A stretch of 64,000 bases of DNA from Ignavibacteria bacterium (lineage in GTDB: Bacteria > Bacteroidota > Ignavibacteria > Ignavibacteriales > Melioribacteraceae), in assembly GCA_009773205.1 (NCBI GenBank), contig WPAE01000001.1:32775-96774 (forward strand), given 5' to 3'. A program made the position numbers and the translations under genes. Below are positions 24,906 to 33,644 of the stretch, one piece after another (position 1 is the stretch's first letter; each line of letters starts with the position of its first letter). The notes under the pieces are model-generated. The model was not told where the DNA came from, searched no databases, and saw only the letters and a list, made by a program, of their open reading frames with translations.

Positions 24906-25452
24906 ATCAGTATTTCCTTTTTGAGAAAATTTAATTCAAGATTATGAAGTGTGCAACGCTCGATGTTTATGATTTGTTTTCTTTTGTTATCGATAGAACA
25001 ATAAAATTACATGAAATGAAATTAAACGCAGATTACACAGATTGAACAGATCAACATAGATTGATTTCAAAAAGTGTTGCGAAGTGAAGTGTGTGTGGCA
25101 AAGCCACGACACGGAACGAGCAGCATATATCATGTAAGCGAATGAAGGTGTGTGGGAATCCACGACCGGAATGAGCGATGATGAGGCGATTAGTATTTTT
25201 TAGTGCCGAGTTTATATAAGACAACATTATGTTGATTCGATTGTAATTGAGAAAACGCCTTTGTTGGGACTACCCAAATACAAAAACATAATGTTACTTA
25301 TGTAATACTGGCTGTCCCATGCCCCGATGAGCTGAGACCTCCCACAAAAGGTTTGTTGATCCATGAAATCTTCTATCTGATGTAAAGTGAATTACAGTGA
25401 AGTTAGAATTGCGAATTGAGAGTTTGGAATTGAGAATTGAAGGAATGAAGAA
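24906..25452. other. Divergent intergenic gap between nuclease and lysis genes
   Basis: No gene is supported. It includes two related units, GTGTGTGGCAAAGCCACGAC (25090-25109) and GTGTGTGGGAATCCACGACC (25152-25171), each with a small TGGnnnnCCA hairpin followed by CGGAAYGAGC. It should hold divergent promoters, but none is clear. Confidence 0.4.
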
Positions 25453-25938
25453 ATGAAATTGTCTGATAACACTTCGACTAAGCTCAGTGCAAGTTTTTAT
25501 TTTAATGAATTTACAATTTCGCAAGAAGCGGAAAGGCATGGTTATAAGAATGAACCGAATGAAAAACAGATTGAGAACTTGAGATTGCTTTGTGTGAATG
25601 TTTTACAACCTCTGAGAGAAATTATCAATGTGCCAATTTTTATTAATTCTGGTTTTCGTTCATTTGATGTAAATGCTGCCGTTGGCGGGAGATTTAATTC
25701 TCAACATCTCGAAGGAAAAGCTGCCGACTTCGTTGTCCATTCAATGAATTTAATTGATGTGTTCAACACAATCATACAAGAATTATCATTTGATCAATTG
25801 ATTTATGAATTCGGAAAATGGATTCATGTTTCTTGGAATGGTGAATTGAATCGTAAGGATGTGATGATTTCGAAAAAGGTTCATGGGAAAACAGTTTATG
25901 AGAAAGTAATTGGTGATCGGTTAAAAGTAGTTGGATAA
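25453..25938 (+). CDS. Peptidase M15-family endolysin
   Basis: A zinc D-Ala-D-Ala or L-Ala-D-Glu peptidase of phage type, 161 aa. The core motifs are NSGFRS, VNAAVGG, SQHLEGKAADF (zinc His and Asp) and IHVSW (zinc His). Family members usually begin KLSxNFxLxEF. Here KLSDN and FYFNEF are separated by eight extra residues (TSTKLSAS) coded by a palindromic repeat at 25471-25493, an in-frame insertion. It begins a three-gene lysis cassette with the 86-aa protein and the holin. Confidence 0.85.
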   Translation: MKLSDNTSTKLSASFYFNEFTISQEAERHGYKNEPNEKQIENLRLLCVNVLQPLREIINVPIFINSGFRSFDVNAAVGGRFNSQHLEGKAADFVVHSMNLIDVFNTIIQELSFDQLIYEFGKWIHVSWNGELNRKDVMISKKVHGKTVYEKVIGDRLKVVG

Positions 25939-25941
25939 TAA

Positions 25942-26202
25942 ATGAGTGAAAAGATTTACATCTGGATAATTGGAGGACTTTTAAGCTTGGTGAATTTTCT
26001 TTTCTGGTCCAGGATTAAGAGAATTGAAAAAGATGTTGATGAGACGAAAAAGAAATCGTCTTCGATTGAGAAAAATTATTTGTCCCGGTTTGAAGTTCTG
26101 CATAATAAGTTGAGTGAAGTTGAGAAGAATATTATTCGAGAGATTTACAATATTAAGCTTTCGGCTGTCAGTCATCAGCATTTAGATAAAGAAGGAGATT
26201 AA
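25942..26202 (+). CDS. Small membrane protein of the lysis cassette (spanin/holin accessory?)
   Basis: 86 aa: one N-terminal transmembrane helix (IYIWIIGGLLSLVNFLFW), then a charged coiled coil (residues 27-75). It sits 3 bp after the endolysin and 1 bp before the holin. Shape and place recall Rz-type i-spanins or antiholins, but there is no sequence match to confirm either. Confidence 0.7.
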   Translation: MSEKIYIWIIGGLLSLVNFLFWSRIKRIEKDVDETKKKSSSIEKNYLSRFEVLHNKLSEVEKNIIREIYNIKLSAVSHQHLDKEGD

Positions 26203-26203
26203 A

Positions 26204-26593
26204 ATGGGAGTATTAGATTTTTTAAGCGGTATAGTAAAACCGATTACCGATTTGATTGATAATCTTTCTACTTCTGATGAAGAGAGAGGAAAACTTCAAA
26301 ACGAGATGACAAAAATTGAGAATGAGTTCCTCGCTAAAGCTCTTGAGTATGAGAGTAAATTACTAGATTCTCAGGGAAGAATTGTTGAGGCGGAAGCGAA
26401 AGGACAAAGCTGGCTGCAGAGAAATTGGAGACCAATTACAATGCTTACTTTTCTTATCCTAGTTGTGTGTGATTCTTTTGGTTGGCTTGCATTTCGGCTG
26501 AGTAATGAAGCATGGACTTTATTACAAATTGGTTTGGGTGGATATGTAGTTGGAAGAACCGGTGAGAAAATTGTTGAGAAGATTAGAAAGTAA
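26204..26593 (+). CDS. Holin of the 3TM/GTA type
   Basis: 129 aa. An amphipathic helical N-half (LSTSDEERGKLQNEM) precedes the QSWLQRNWRPITMLTF signature and two to three transmembrane segments ending VVGRTGEKIVEKIRK. This matches the GTA_holin_3TM family, whose members make membrane holes to release gene-transfer agents or phage. It ends the lysis operon. Confidence 0.8.
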   Translation: MGVLDFLSGIVKPITDLIDNLSTSDEERGKLQNEMTKIENEFLAKALEYESKLLDSQGRIVEAEAKGQSWLQRNWRPITMLTFLILVVCDSFGWLAFRLSNEAWTLLQIGLGGYVVGRTGEKIVEKIRK

Positions 26594-26640
26594 TTTAAGA
26601 ATTTGATTATTTTCTAAATAATTATTGATTATGATTTTGC

Positions 26641-26745
26641 TTGACAATCTGTAAAGCAAGATATAAATTTAGTTCGGTTTTATAAGGGACTGGGAATGCC
26701 CGGTCGGTTAGAGGCACTGATGAATTTCGGTGCCTTTTGCTTTTT
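26641..26745 (+). ncRNA. Candidate small RNA or strong terminator after the holin
   Basis: TTGACA at 26641-26646 and TATAAA at 26662-26667 (15-bp spacer) resemble a promoter. Downstream, GACTGGG 26688-26694 pairs with CCCGGTC 26699-26705, and GGCAC 26713-26717 pairs with GTGCC 26730-26734, followed by a T-rich run. A transcript of 60-75 nt with two hairpins would result. The second hairpin also serves as terminator for the holin operon. Confidence 0.4.
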
Positions 26746-27514
26746 ATGGGAATACCTTGAAACATTCCAATCCATTAATCTTACCTAATATTTTCGATTT
26801 GATAACTTCGAATGGTTTATTTTCTTTTTCCGGATTAAGAATGTGACGACCAATGGGATAACCGCAAAGATCAGCAATCTGCGTTCCAACGATATTGTTA
26901 GACTTGGGTAAAAAAGTCAGAATAAATTCAATCTTTCTAAATTCCTCTTTACTAATTCTTTCAGTTCCTTCTCGTATCATTTCATAAAGACTTAATCGCA
27001 ACGCATCATCTTCATTCTTGCCGCGAGATTCAGCAACTAAGCGGACTTTTGTTTGCTTGATTTGATTAAGAAGAGCAATTATTCTTTCTAAATTAAATTT
27101 AAGAGCAAGTTCGTAGGGATTGAATGGTTTTGCATATTGCTTGACTAGTTTTTTTTTTTTGATAACCGAAACAATCAATTTGAAATTGAGATTACCAATT
27201 AATTCAGAAATTGAATTAAGAAACGGCTCTCTTTTATTTACATTCAACAGGAATTCAAAAGGGGTTTGAGCTTTACGAATATCTCTGGAATGTAAGATAA
27301 CGCCCTCGTGTCCAAAGTTATTAATTTTTAGCTGATATACTTTAGGAATAATTTCATTGACATAAACTGATTGTCGAACTATAAAAGTCGTTAAAACAAA
27401 AATTGGGAAATCTTTATCAATTTTTTCGAGAGAATGATCACCGGTTTCATCGAGATAGACTAAGATTGGATCAATTTTATTTTGTTCAGATTCTTTGTTC
27501 TGGTCTTCTGGCAT
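26744..27514 (-). CDS. DUF3800 protein
   Basis: 256 aa. It has the conserved start YLDETGDHSL, then FVLTTFIV, a VRLVAESRG motif and QIADLCGYPIGRHI near the C-terminus, as in DUF3800. The fold is RNase H-like with acidic residues (D-E, E, D), so a nuclease is likely but activity is unproven. The family is common on phages and genomic islands. It is convergent with the holin operon. Confidence 0.8.
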   Translation of the reverse strand: MPEDQNKESEQNKIDPILVYLDETGDHSLEKIDKDFPIFVLTTFIVRQSVYVNEIIPKVYQLKINNFGHEGVILHSRDIRKAQTPFEFLLNVNKREPFLNSISELIGNLNFKLIVSVIKKKKLVKQYAKPFNPYELALKFNLERIIALLNQIKQTKVRLVAESRGKNEDDALRLSLYEMIREGTERISKEEFRKIEFILTFLPKSNNIVGTQIADLCGYPIGRHILNPEKENKPFEVIKSKILGKINGLECFKVFP

Positions 27515-27914
27515 TTATTCTAAATTCCGTTATTGAATAAATGGAAATGGGTTCTTTCTAGTTGGGAAATATTCAAAAGAATTAATCATTATACTATCTT
27601 ATATCACTTCTTCAAAGTAGTCATAATAATCTATAAAGTAAAAACGAGCAACTATAAAAATACAACTTCGATATAATTATACTTGTTGAATTCGGGTGTG
27701 AATTTTCATTGAAGAAATATTGTAGTGAATATTTTGAAAGAAATTATTATATATCGAGTGATTTAGAAACGAGTTACCAGTTATTTAGGGAAGTCAATAG
27801 CGAACCTTTCTACGGCTTAAATCCCATGGACATAGTCGGGATTCAAATCTTAAGGACTGCCGACGAATAAAATGTGTGCAATAATTAATTATCTCTCAAT
27901 TTACAGGGGGAAAT
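27515..27914. other. Intergenic gap with a stem-loop
   Basis: No gene is seen. AATCCC 27820-27825 pairs with GGGATT 27838-27843, and CGGC 27813-27816 with GCCG 27859-27862, making a two-tier hairpin about 50 bp before the next start. This may be a leader structure for the RteC-like gene. A GGGGGAAA ribosome site sits before 27915. Confidence 0.45.
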
Positions 27915-28802
27915 ATGTCTATAGAAAGGTTTTCTTTTGTGGAACTTGAAAAACGATTAGAGGAAATCGAACTTGATATTGATAAAATCGAGTTCATTTC
28001 AAAAGAAATTGTAAGATGCAGGAATGCGATACAAGATGTTAAGTGTGAAGCAAAGAATATAGAGCCGACCGAAATAAAGCTTTCCGCAAAAACAGTAAAT
28101 CAAGAGACTTCCCTAGTTGAACTTGTCAATTTTGATAAGAAAATAAAACAAACAATAACAAAGAAGATTGTAAAGATTTGTAAGAAGAATCTTTGTAAAG
28201 AGTATTATGAATTTATAGAACGTGCAGAGAACCATTTGGTTTTTTACAAAACAAAATTAGAAATGAGAGCGACTTGGAATGAATGTTTTAATAATGAGAA
28301 AGAAACAGTTAAGACTAACGATTCCACAATCAGGATAGTTTGGAAATTGGGTGACGCTAAACTTTTAGCTTTGTTTGATCGCCTTCAGAATAACGTGTGT
28401 GTTCCGAAGTTTATAAAAGAAGAAATACTAGCTCATTTTACTGATGAGAAACATATTCCCTTTTGTAATGTGAGAATACATTTTAGAAAAATTATTTGGC
28501 TTAAGAGCGACAGCAGCTTTTCTATATTTGTTGATGAACTGGCACAGAGAAAAGCAATTGATGAAGAGAATAAATACAAGGTGTTTGAAAAACATTTTTG
28601 TAATAAAAACGGTAAGCCGTTCAAATATTTAGCACAAAAAAAGAATAATACAATTAGCTACACCGAAACAGTTAAATGGATTAGAAAGATTCTCGATTCA
28701 GTTGAAATAGTATTCATGTTTTTTGTTTCGCAAAACAATTTATGGCTTAAAGACACTTTGGTCGAATATTTAAAAAGTATATCAGACTATATCATGACTT
28801 GA
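27915..28802 (+). CDS. RteC-like helical protein of the element
   Basis: 295 aa, helix-rich and basic. The middle (NHLVFYKTKLEMR, then IVWKLGDAKLLALFDRLQ) resembles the FYKxxEIE and LTWxxxKxxLxELIYAL segments of Bacteroides RteC, a regulator of conjugative transposon excision. A second, similar segment (IIWLKSDSSFSIFVDELAQR) follows about 60 residues later, so the domain may be duplicated. The match is by eye and modest. It lies directly before the GATATACT repeat cluster and the excisionase-like gene. Confidence 0.4.
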   Translation: MSIERFSFVELEKRLEEIELDIDKIEFISKEIVRCRNAIQDVKCEAKNIEPTEIKLSAKTVNQETSLVELVNFDKKIKQTITKKIVKICKKNLCKEYYEFIERAENHLVFYKTKLEMRATWNECFNNEKETVKTNDSTIRIVWKLGDAKLLALFDRLQNNVCVPKFIKEEILAHFTDEKHIPFCNVRIHFRKIIWLKSDSSFSIFVDELAQRKAIDEENKYKVFEKHFCNKNGKPFKYLAQKKNNTISYTETVKWIRKILDSVEIVFMFFVSQNNLWLKDTLVEYLKSISDYIMT

Positions 28803-28881
28803 TAGCCTTCGATATACTTTTGGGGGTAGTGGTGAAAAAGTATATCATACTTTATCGATTTGCGATATACTTCGATATACT
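28776..28881. promoter_or_regulatory. Cluster of five AGTATATC/GATATACT octamers
   Basis: AGTATATC occurs at 28776-28783 and 28839-28846. GATATACT occurs at 28811-28818, 28864-28871 and 28874-28881. All five fall in 106 bp around the end of the RteC-like gene and before the HTH gene. An operator array or excisionase/integrase site is likely. Confidence 0.5.
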
Positions 28882-28949
28882 GTGATAAATACTTTTTCTT
28901 GTTTTTCTATTTCATATTTCTCATGTAATTAAACAACATGAGGTGTGAG

Positions 28950-29399
28950 ATGAAAAAACAGAAAGATTCTTCTCTCGATAAATCTAGATCAGAACAAATA
29001 CTTCAAAAACTTTCCACACTAGAAGAATTAATAAAGAAAAAAAATGATAAACCACTGACTTTCAAAGAAGCATGTTCTTATTTAGGTTATGCACCAAGTT
29101 ATCTTTACAAATTAACCTATCGAAAAGTAATGCCACATTACAAACCAACCGGCAAGATGATTTTCTTTTCAAAGAATGAAATTGACGAGTGGATTTTTAG
29201 AAGCAGTGATGAGCGTAAAGTTATGAATGATGAATTCAAGGAAGAAAAGAATAATGAAAAGGATCCTAATCAGATGGAGATGGGTTTTGATGAAAAGAAG
29301 GATAAAAGGAATGAAGAAAATAATGAAACAGAAATACTGATTGAGTTTCCACTGAAAAGCAGAAAAAAAACAATAAAACGCAGATTGAGAAATGAATAA
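28950..29399 (+). CDS. HTH/excisionase-like DNA-binding protein
   Basis: 149 aa from the ATG at 28950 (better ribosome spacing from GAGGTG than the ATG at 28938). Residues 36-86 are a MerR/HTH_17-type winged helix: LTFKEACSYLGYAPSYLYKL, then KPTGKMIFFSKNEIDEWI. A long acidic and lysine-rich tail follows. Such proteins act as excisionases or regulators of integrative elements. It precedes the integrase. Confidence 0.75.
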   Translation: MKKQKDSSLDKSRSEQILQKLSTLEELIKKKNDKPLTFKEACSYLGYAPSYLYKLTYRKVMPHYKPTGKMIFFSKNEIDEWIFRSSDERKVMNDEFKEEKNNEKDPNQMEMGFDEKKDKRNEENNETEILIEFPLKSRKKTIKRRLRNE

Positions 29400-29423
29400 G
29401 ATATTAAAAAATATATGCTATTG

Positions 29424-29599
29424 TTCTTTTCTCTTGATAGAAAAGAACCAAAAGATCAAGTCTGCAAATCCTTGGCTAAATATTTCATTCGCACAACGGA
29501 GAAAATTAAACTCTCCCGCTTATTATTTGAAAATATTGAAAGCGGGATCAAACAGAAATTTTCTCTTTTCGTTGTGCTCGTTCATATTCTTAACGCCAA
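29424..29599 (+). repeat. Long imperfect palindrome, copy A
   Basis: It starts with TTCTTTTCTCTTGATAGAAAAGAA. It then has GCACAACGGAGAAAATT ... AATTTTCTCTTTTCGTTGTGC as widely spaced inverted arms around a CCCGC/GCGGG stem. A related copy with the same order of parts lies at 33194-33373. It resembles a common Bacteroidota dispersed element. Open frames here are products of the repeat. Confidence 0.55.
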
Positions 29600-29635
29600 G
29601 TATTTGAGGCCGGGAATAATTACAAGAGGTTGGAA

Positions 29636-30811
29636 ATGAAAGAAATGCTTAAAGGAATTTCATCAAGTGATTTAGAAAAGTTACGAATGCTGCTTTCGAT
29701 TATTCCAGGAAATGAACAAAAGAATACTGTTACGCTTCGTGTTTTTACAAATGAATACAGCAATATGATAAAACAAAATAGATCGAATGCATATTACGTT
29801 TCTGTTTGCAGTTCTTTCAAGCATTTAACTGAATTCTTTGGACATGGAAAATCTATTCAATCAATAGCATTGAAAGATATGGAACAGTTTGTGCTTTATC
29901 TACAACAAAAAGTCAAAAAGGGTTTCCGAGTTTATGTTAGAACAATAAAAGCCGCTTTCAATAAGGCAAAAGATTGGGGTTATGTAAAAGAAAACTATTT
30001 TCAAAAAGTAAAGCTGCCGAAAAAACAGCAAGTGAACCCGGTGTTTATCAATAGTGATCAACTATTAATGATTTGTGATCAGTTAAAGAATGAGACTATT
30101 AAAGACATTGTTGTATTCGCGTTTTATACTGGAATGCGTTTGGACGAAATTGTGAATTTGAGGTTGAAGAATGTTGATCTAGAGAATAAAGTAGTTACGG
30201 TTGGTGATGATTGTTTTACAACGAAAGGAAGAAATCAAAGGTTCATACCGATTAGTGAGGAAGCAGAAAAAGCAATTGAGAATTTAGACACTTCGACTGC
30301 GCTCAGTGCAGGATTGAGAATCCGCCAAAAGGTCAGCGGACAAGTTCAGAATGAAAAGAAAAAGATCATTTCGATTAAGTCTCTCAACTATAATAGAAAT
30401 TATGTTTTCTGTAAGAGTAACGGAGAGAAATTTACCGGAGATTATATTTCAAAAAGATTTAAGATAGCGTGTAAAGCTGCTGGTGTAGATCAATCAATTC
30501 ATTTTCATTCTCTGAGACATTCATTTGCTTCTAATCTTGTTCAGAAAGGTGTTCCACTTTATACAATAAAAGAACTGCTCGGGCATTCTTCGATTTCGAC
30601 AACGGAAATTTATTCGCATTTGAATATGGATTCATTGAGAGAGGCGATTAAAAGGCTAGACACTTCGGCTTCCTCTTCGACTTGCTCAGAGCTGCGGCTC
30701 AGTGCAAGTGCAAGCAGTGAGATGTTAGATATAAGCCAAAAGCAAAAAACAAGTCTTGAAGAGAATCCACGATTACAAATATTTAGTATTAATTCCGGAG
30801 AAAAGAGATGA
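29636..30811 (+). CDS. Tyrosine recombinase (integrase) with repeat-derived inserts
   Basis: The start is ATG 29636, 6 bp after AGAGG. At 391 aa it is normal length. It has an N-terminal SAM-like core-binding domain, then the catalytic set Arg168 (TGMRLDEI), HSLRHSF with His291 and Arg294, the GHSS motif and Tyr326 in EIYSHL. Two oddities: residues 218-240 (DTSTALSAG, then IRQKVSGQVQNE) are coded by two dispersed palindromes at 30290-30345. The tail after residue 341 (TSASSSTCSELRLSASAS) is repeat-derived too. Both lie outside catalytic motifs, so it may still work. Confidence 0.88.
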   Translation: MKEMLKGISSSDLEKLRMLLSIIPGNEQKNTVTLRVFTNEYSNMIKQNRSNAYYVSVCSSFKHLTEFFGHGKSIQSIALKDMEQFVLYLQQKVKKGFRVYVRTIKAAFNKAKDWGYVKENYFQKVKLPKKQQVNPVFINSDQLLMICDQLKNETIKDIVVFAFYTGMRLDEIVNLRLKNVDLENKVVTVGDDCFTTKGRNQRFIPISEEAEKAIENLDTSTALSAGLRIRQKVSGQVQNEKKKIISIKSLNYNRNYVFCKSNGEKFTGDYISKRFKIACKAAGVDQSIHFHSLRHSFASNLVQKGVPLYTIKELLGHSSISTTEIYSHLNMDSLREAIKRLDTSASSSTCSELRLSASASSEMLDISQKQKTSLEENPRLQIFSINSGEKR

Positions 30812-33177
30812 TACAATTTCTGGAAATGGCAAAGATTTATAAGAACGTTTTCGGATTTAATGTTCTACCTATCCAGGGGAAACGGCCAACTATTCCTTGG
30901 GAGAATTGGCAATTGATTGAACAGACTGAACAGGATGTAATTGAATTTGGTTGGAATGCAGGTGTAACCGGTATAGGCGGAATTTGTGGAGTAAATGATT
31001 TACGGAATATCGATTTCGATAGGGTCATAGACCCTTTTGAAGGAGGAGCTGGCTATAATATTGTTCAAATGATATGTAAAAGGTTGGGACTTGGTGAAAA
31101 ATATAAGTGGACAGTTAAAAGCGGAAGCTGTGTTGGTTATCATATTTGGATTAAGGTTAGTGAAAGTGAGCAATTGCATAAAAGATTGAACGGTCCCAAA
31201 AGTGTTTACCGGTTGTATTTGAAAGATGCCCGTCTCAACGAGGACGAGCCGGGTAAAAAGGGATTATGTGATCATATTGAATTGAGATGGAGTCAATCTC
31301 AAACAGTTCTCCCGTATTCAAAACATGAAAGCGGAAATAGATATTTGTTTTTATATGATGAACCAAAAGAACCACCAACAGAAATTGACGCGGATGTTTT
31401 GCTTGAATGCTTAGAAGAGTTTTGTGATTTACAAAAAGAAAAAGATGTTCTTGATGTTGGTAAGCGAACTTTTGAGCTGGCTGGATTTGATAGAGAGAAG
31501 TTGGAAAGCGCAATTGAGTATTTAGAAAACAATCTGCCAACCAATTGTTATGATGATTGGTATAGAATCGGATTTGGTTTAGTAACAATTGGTGAGGAAG
31601 GAAGAAAATATTTTCTGAAGATGAGTTTAGGAAATCAACATTATCATGATTCTGAGTTTGCGATAAATAAAAAGTTTGACGAACTGATGAAGAAATCTGA
31701 TGGAAGAATAACACTCGGAACTCTTTATCATATAGCAGAAAAATATGGCTGGCAAAAACCGTTTGTAAAGTTCTGGTATATTGAGAATGATAAGACTCAT
31801 ATTTCAAAACAGAATTTTAAGAGATTTCTTGAAGAGAATGGATTTTGCAAACTGCAATTAGAACGCGGTTATATTCTGCTGAAGGTTAGCAAGAATATTG
31901 TCCGTGAGGTGGAAATTTTCAATATCAAGGATTTTGTAATCGATTATCTGAAGCGATTGGATGTTGAGCATTTCAAAGAGACACCACGTATAAAAGTTAT
32001 TGATGCTGTTATCAAAGGCGCACCGCAACATTTTGTCCAGACATTTCTTGAATTCTTGGAAACAAGAGAATTGGAATTCTTGCGTGACACAAAAGAGAAA
32101 GGATTTCTCTTTTTCTCGAATTGTTTTGTTGAGATTGCGGCAAATAAGATTAATGTAAAAAGATATGAAGAACTGGACGGTTTCATCTGGGATAAACAGG
32201 TAATAAACAAAAGATTGAATCTTGACAGGAGAGAATCTGAGTTTGAATTCTTTATTAAGAACATTTGCAAAAATAATGAGCAAAGAATTTCATCATTAAG
32301 AAGTGCGATCGGATATTTACTGCATAATTATAAAGATTCAACGAATGCTAAAGCTGTGATTTTTCTTGATGAGAAATTAAGTGACGGCGCTTATGGAAGA
32401 AGCGGAAAGGGTTTGGTGGCACAGGCCATTGGAAAGCTTAGGAAAACTATTCGTTTGGATGGTAGGAATTTTAATTTCTCAAAGAGCTTCAGTTTTCAAT
32501 CTGTTACGCTAGATACTGCAATCATAGAATTTAATGATGTAACAAAGAAATTCAATTTTGATAAACTGTTTTCCATTATAACTGATGACATAACTGTCGA
32601 AAAGAAAAATCAAAATGAAATAATTATCCCGTTTCATCAGTCACCTAAAATTATTATTTCAACAAACTACACAATTGAAGGATCCGACGATTCAACGATG
32701 GACCGTCAATTTGTTATTGAGTTTTCTGATCACTACAATAAAATACATAGACCGATTGATGAGTTCGGACACAGATTTTATGATGAATGGAGTAATGAGG
32801 AATGGAATTGCTTTCTTAATTACATGATCGGCTGCCTCCAACTTTATTTGTGTAAAGGATTGATCCAGTGTTCACATATAAACTTGGAAAAGAAAAAACT
32901 GATTGATTCGACTTGCGAAGAGTTTGCCGAATACTTTGAATCATTGGGGTTAAATGTTGAGCATAATAAAAAAGATTTGCTGGAAGACTTTAAGAAAAAT
33001 TATGATGAATTCTCCGAACTGAAGCTTACCAAATTTACCCGGTGGATGAAAGAAGCGGCCAGGATAAAAGGTATGGGCGTGAATGAAAGAAAATCCGGAG
33101 TTGATCGGATGATAAAGTTCCTAGATGGCAAGAAAACAGTTTCAGTGGAGACTGAAAATGAAATGGAGCTTTTTTGA
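30808..33177 (+). CDS. Primase-helicase (prim-pol plus SF3/D5-type)
   Basis: 789 aa. The N-terminal part (residues 1-200; TIPWENWQ, GVTGIGGICGVNDLRNIDFD) looks like a bifunctional primase-polymerase. The middle (LENNLPTNCYDDWYRIGFGL ... LYHIAEKYGW) is a PriCT-like domain. The C-terminal half has a Walker A GRSGKG near residue 530, FND-type Walker B, and STNYTIEGSDDSTMDRQF (sensor/arginine-finger region) of SF3/D5 helicases. Such proteins replicate phage, satellites and plasmids. It overlaps the integrase by 4 bp. Candidate origin repeats lie downstream. Confidence 0.85.
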   Translation: MIQFLEMAKIYKNVFGFNVLPIQGKRPTIPWENWQLIEQTEQDVIEFGWNAGVTGIGGICGVNDLRNIDFDRVIDPFEGGAGYNIVQMICKRLGLGEKYKWTVKSGSCVGYHIWIKVSESEQLHKRLNGPKSVYRLYLKDARLNEDEPGKKGLCDHIELRWSQSQTVLPYSKHESGNRYLFLYDEPKEPPTEIDADVLLECLEEFCDLQKEKDVLDVGKRTFELAGFDREKLESAIEYLENNLPTNCYDDWYRIGFGLVTIGEEGRKYFLKMSLGNQHYHDSEFAINKKFDELMKKSDGRITLGTLYHIAEKYGWQKPFVKFWYIENDKTHISKQNFKRFLEENGFCKLQLERGYILLKVSKNIVREVEIFNIKDFVIDYLKRLDVEHFKETPRIKVIDAVIKGAPQHFVQTFLEFLETRELEFLRDTKEKGFLFFSNCFVEIAANKINVKRYEELDGFIWDKQVINKRLNLDRRESEFEFFIKNICKNNEQRISSLRSAIGYLLHNYKDSTNAKAVIFLDEKLSDGAYGRSGKGLVAQAIGKLRKTIRLDGRNFNFSKSFSFQSVTLDTAIIEFNDVTKKFNFDKLFSIITDDITVEKKNQNEIIIPFHQSPKIIISTNYTIEGSDDSTMDRQFVIEFSDHYNKIHRPIDEFGHRFYDEWSNEEWNCFLNYMIGCLQLYLCKGLIQCSHINLEKKKLIDSTCEEFAEYFESLGLNVEHNKKDLLEDFKKNYDEFSELKLTKFTRWMKEAARIKGMGVNERKSGVDRMIKFLDGKKTVSVETENEMELF

Positions 33178-33193
33178 AAATAACAAATTCATC

Positions 33194-33373
33194 TTTCTTT
33201 TCTTGGCGCAAGAAAAGAAACAAAAGAACATGCACTTAAAAAGAATTACGGAAATTTCGTTCCGTTACGTTATGAAAAATAAACTCATCCCGATTTCATC
33301 GGGACTCAAACAGAATTTTTCATTTGACACTTCACTCCACTCAATTTCTACTCGTAATTCTTTTAAGGTGCAA
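33194..33373 (+). repeat. Long imperfect palindrome, copy B
   Basis: TTTCTTTTCTTGGCGCAAGAAAAGAAA is followed by a GGAAATTTCGTTCC hairpin and CCCGATTTCATCGGG. It then has the CTCAAACAGAATTTTTC string shared with copy A at 29424-29599. It begins 17 bp after the primase stop. Confidence 0.55.
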
Positions 33374-33403
33374 AAACAACTTGTAAAAAGTGGAAAAAAT
33401 ATG

Positions 33404-33591
33404 TTGGACGTTTGGACACTTTGATTTCTATATCGGGCAAGAATTCCTATTTCAAAACGTCCAAGTGTCCAAAGTTGTGAATTAAGCATGTTTTCTGAGT
33501 TTTATTGGACAGATTGATGGACGTATTGGATAAAAACTGTGATGGAAAATGATTTTTGGACGTTTTACTGTTTGAAAGTGTCCATTTGGAC
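33404..33591. other. TTGGAC/GTCCAA repeat cluster, candidate replication origin or Int arm sites
   Basis: TTGGAC occurs at 33404, 33412, 33525, 33556 and 33586; GTCCAA at 33459 and 33467; plus near matches (ATGGAC 33537). The block 33403-33420 is an inverted match to 33457-33474. Placed directly after the primase-helicase, it could be iterons of an origin. The TGGAC core also occurs in the repeats at 21759-21787. Confidence 0.5.
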
Positions 33592-33644
33592 AGTTTGAAA
33601 TTTTCGAAAGGGACAGATTTTAATAAAATTATTGGAGACAGAAA

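Noticed and set aside
25294-25539. Minus-strand frame overlapping the M15 start
   Set aside because: It overlaps a clear peptidase gene and includes a dispersed repeat.
27813-27868. tRNA-like hairpin with GATTCAAATC
   Set aside because: No cloverleaf can be drawn; only a stem-loop is supported.
29392-29639. Two open frames between HTH gene and integrase
   Set aside because: They lie in the long palindrome and the integrase leader and have no ribosome site.
33125-33424. 99-aa open frame and opposite-strand frames near 33035-33680
   Set aside because: They overlap the primase end and the palindrome/hexamer cluster; composition follows the repeats.
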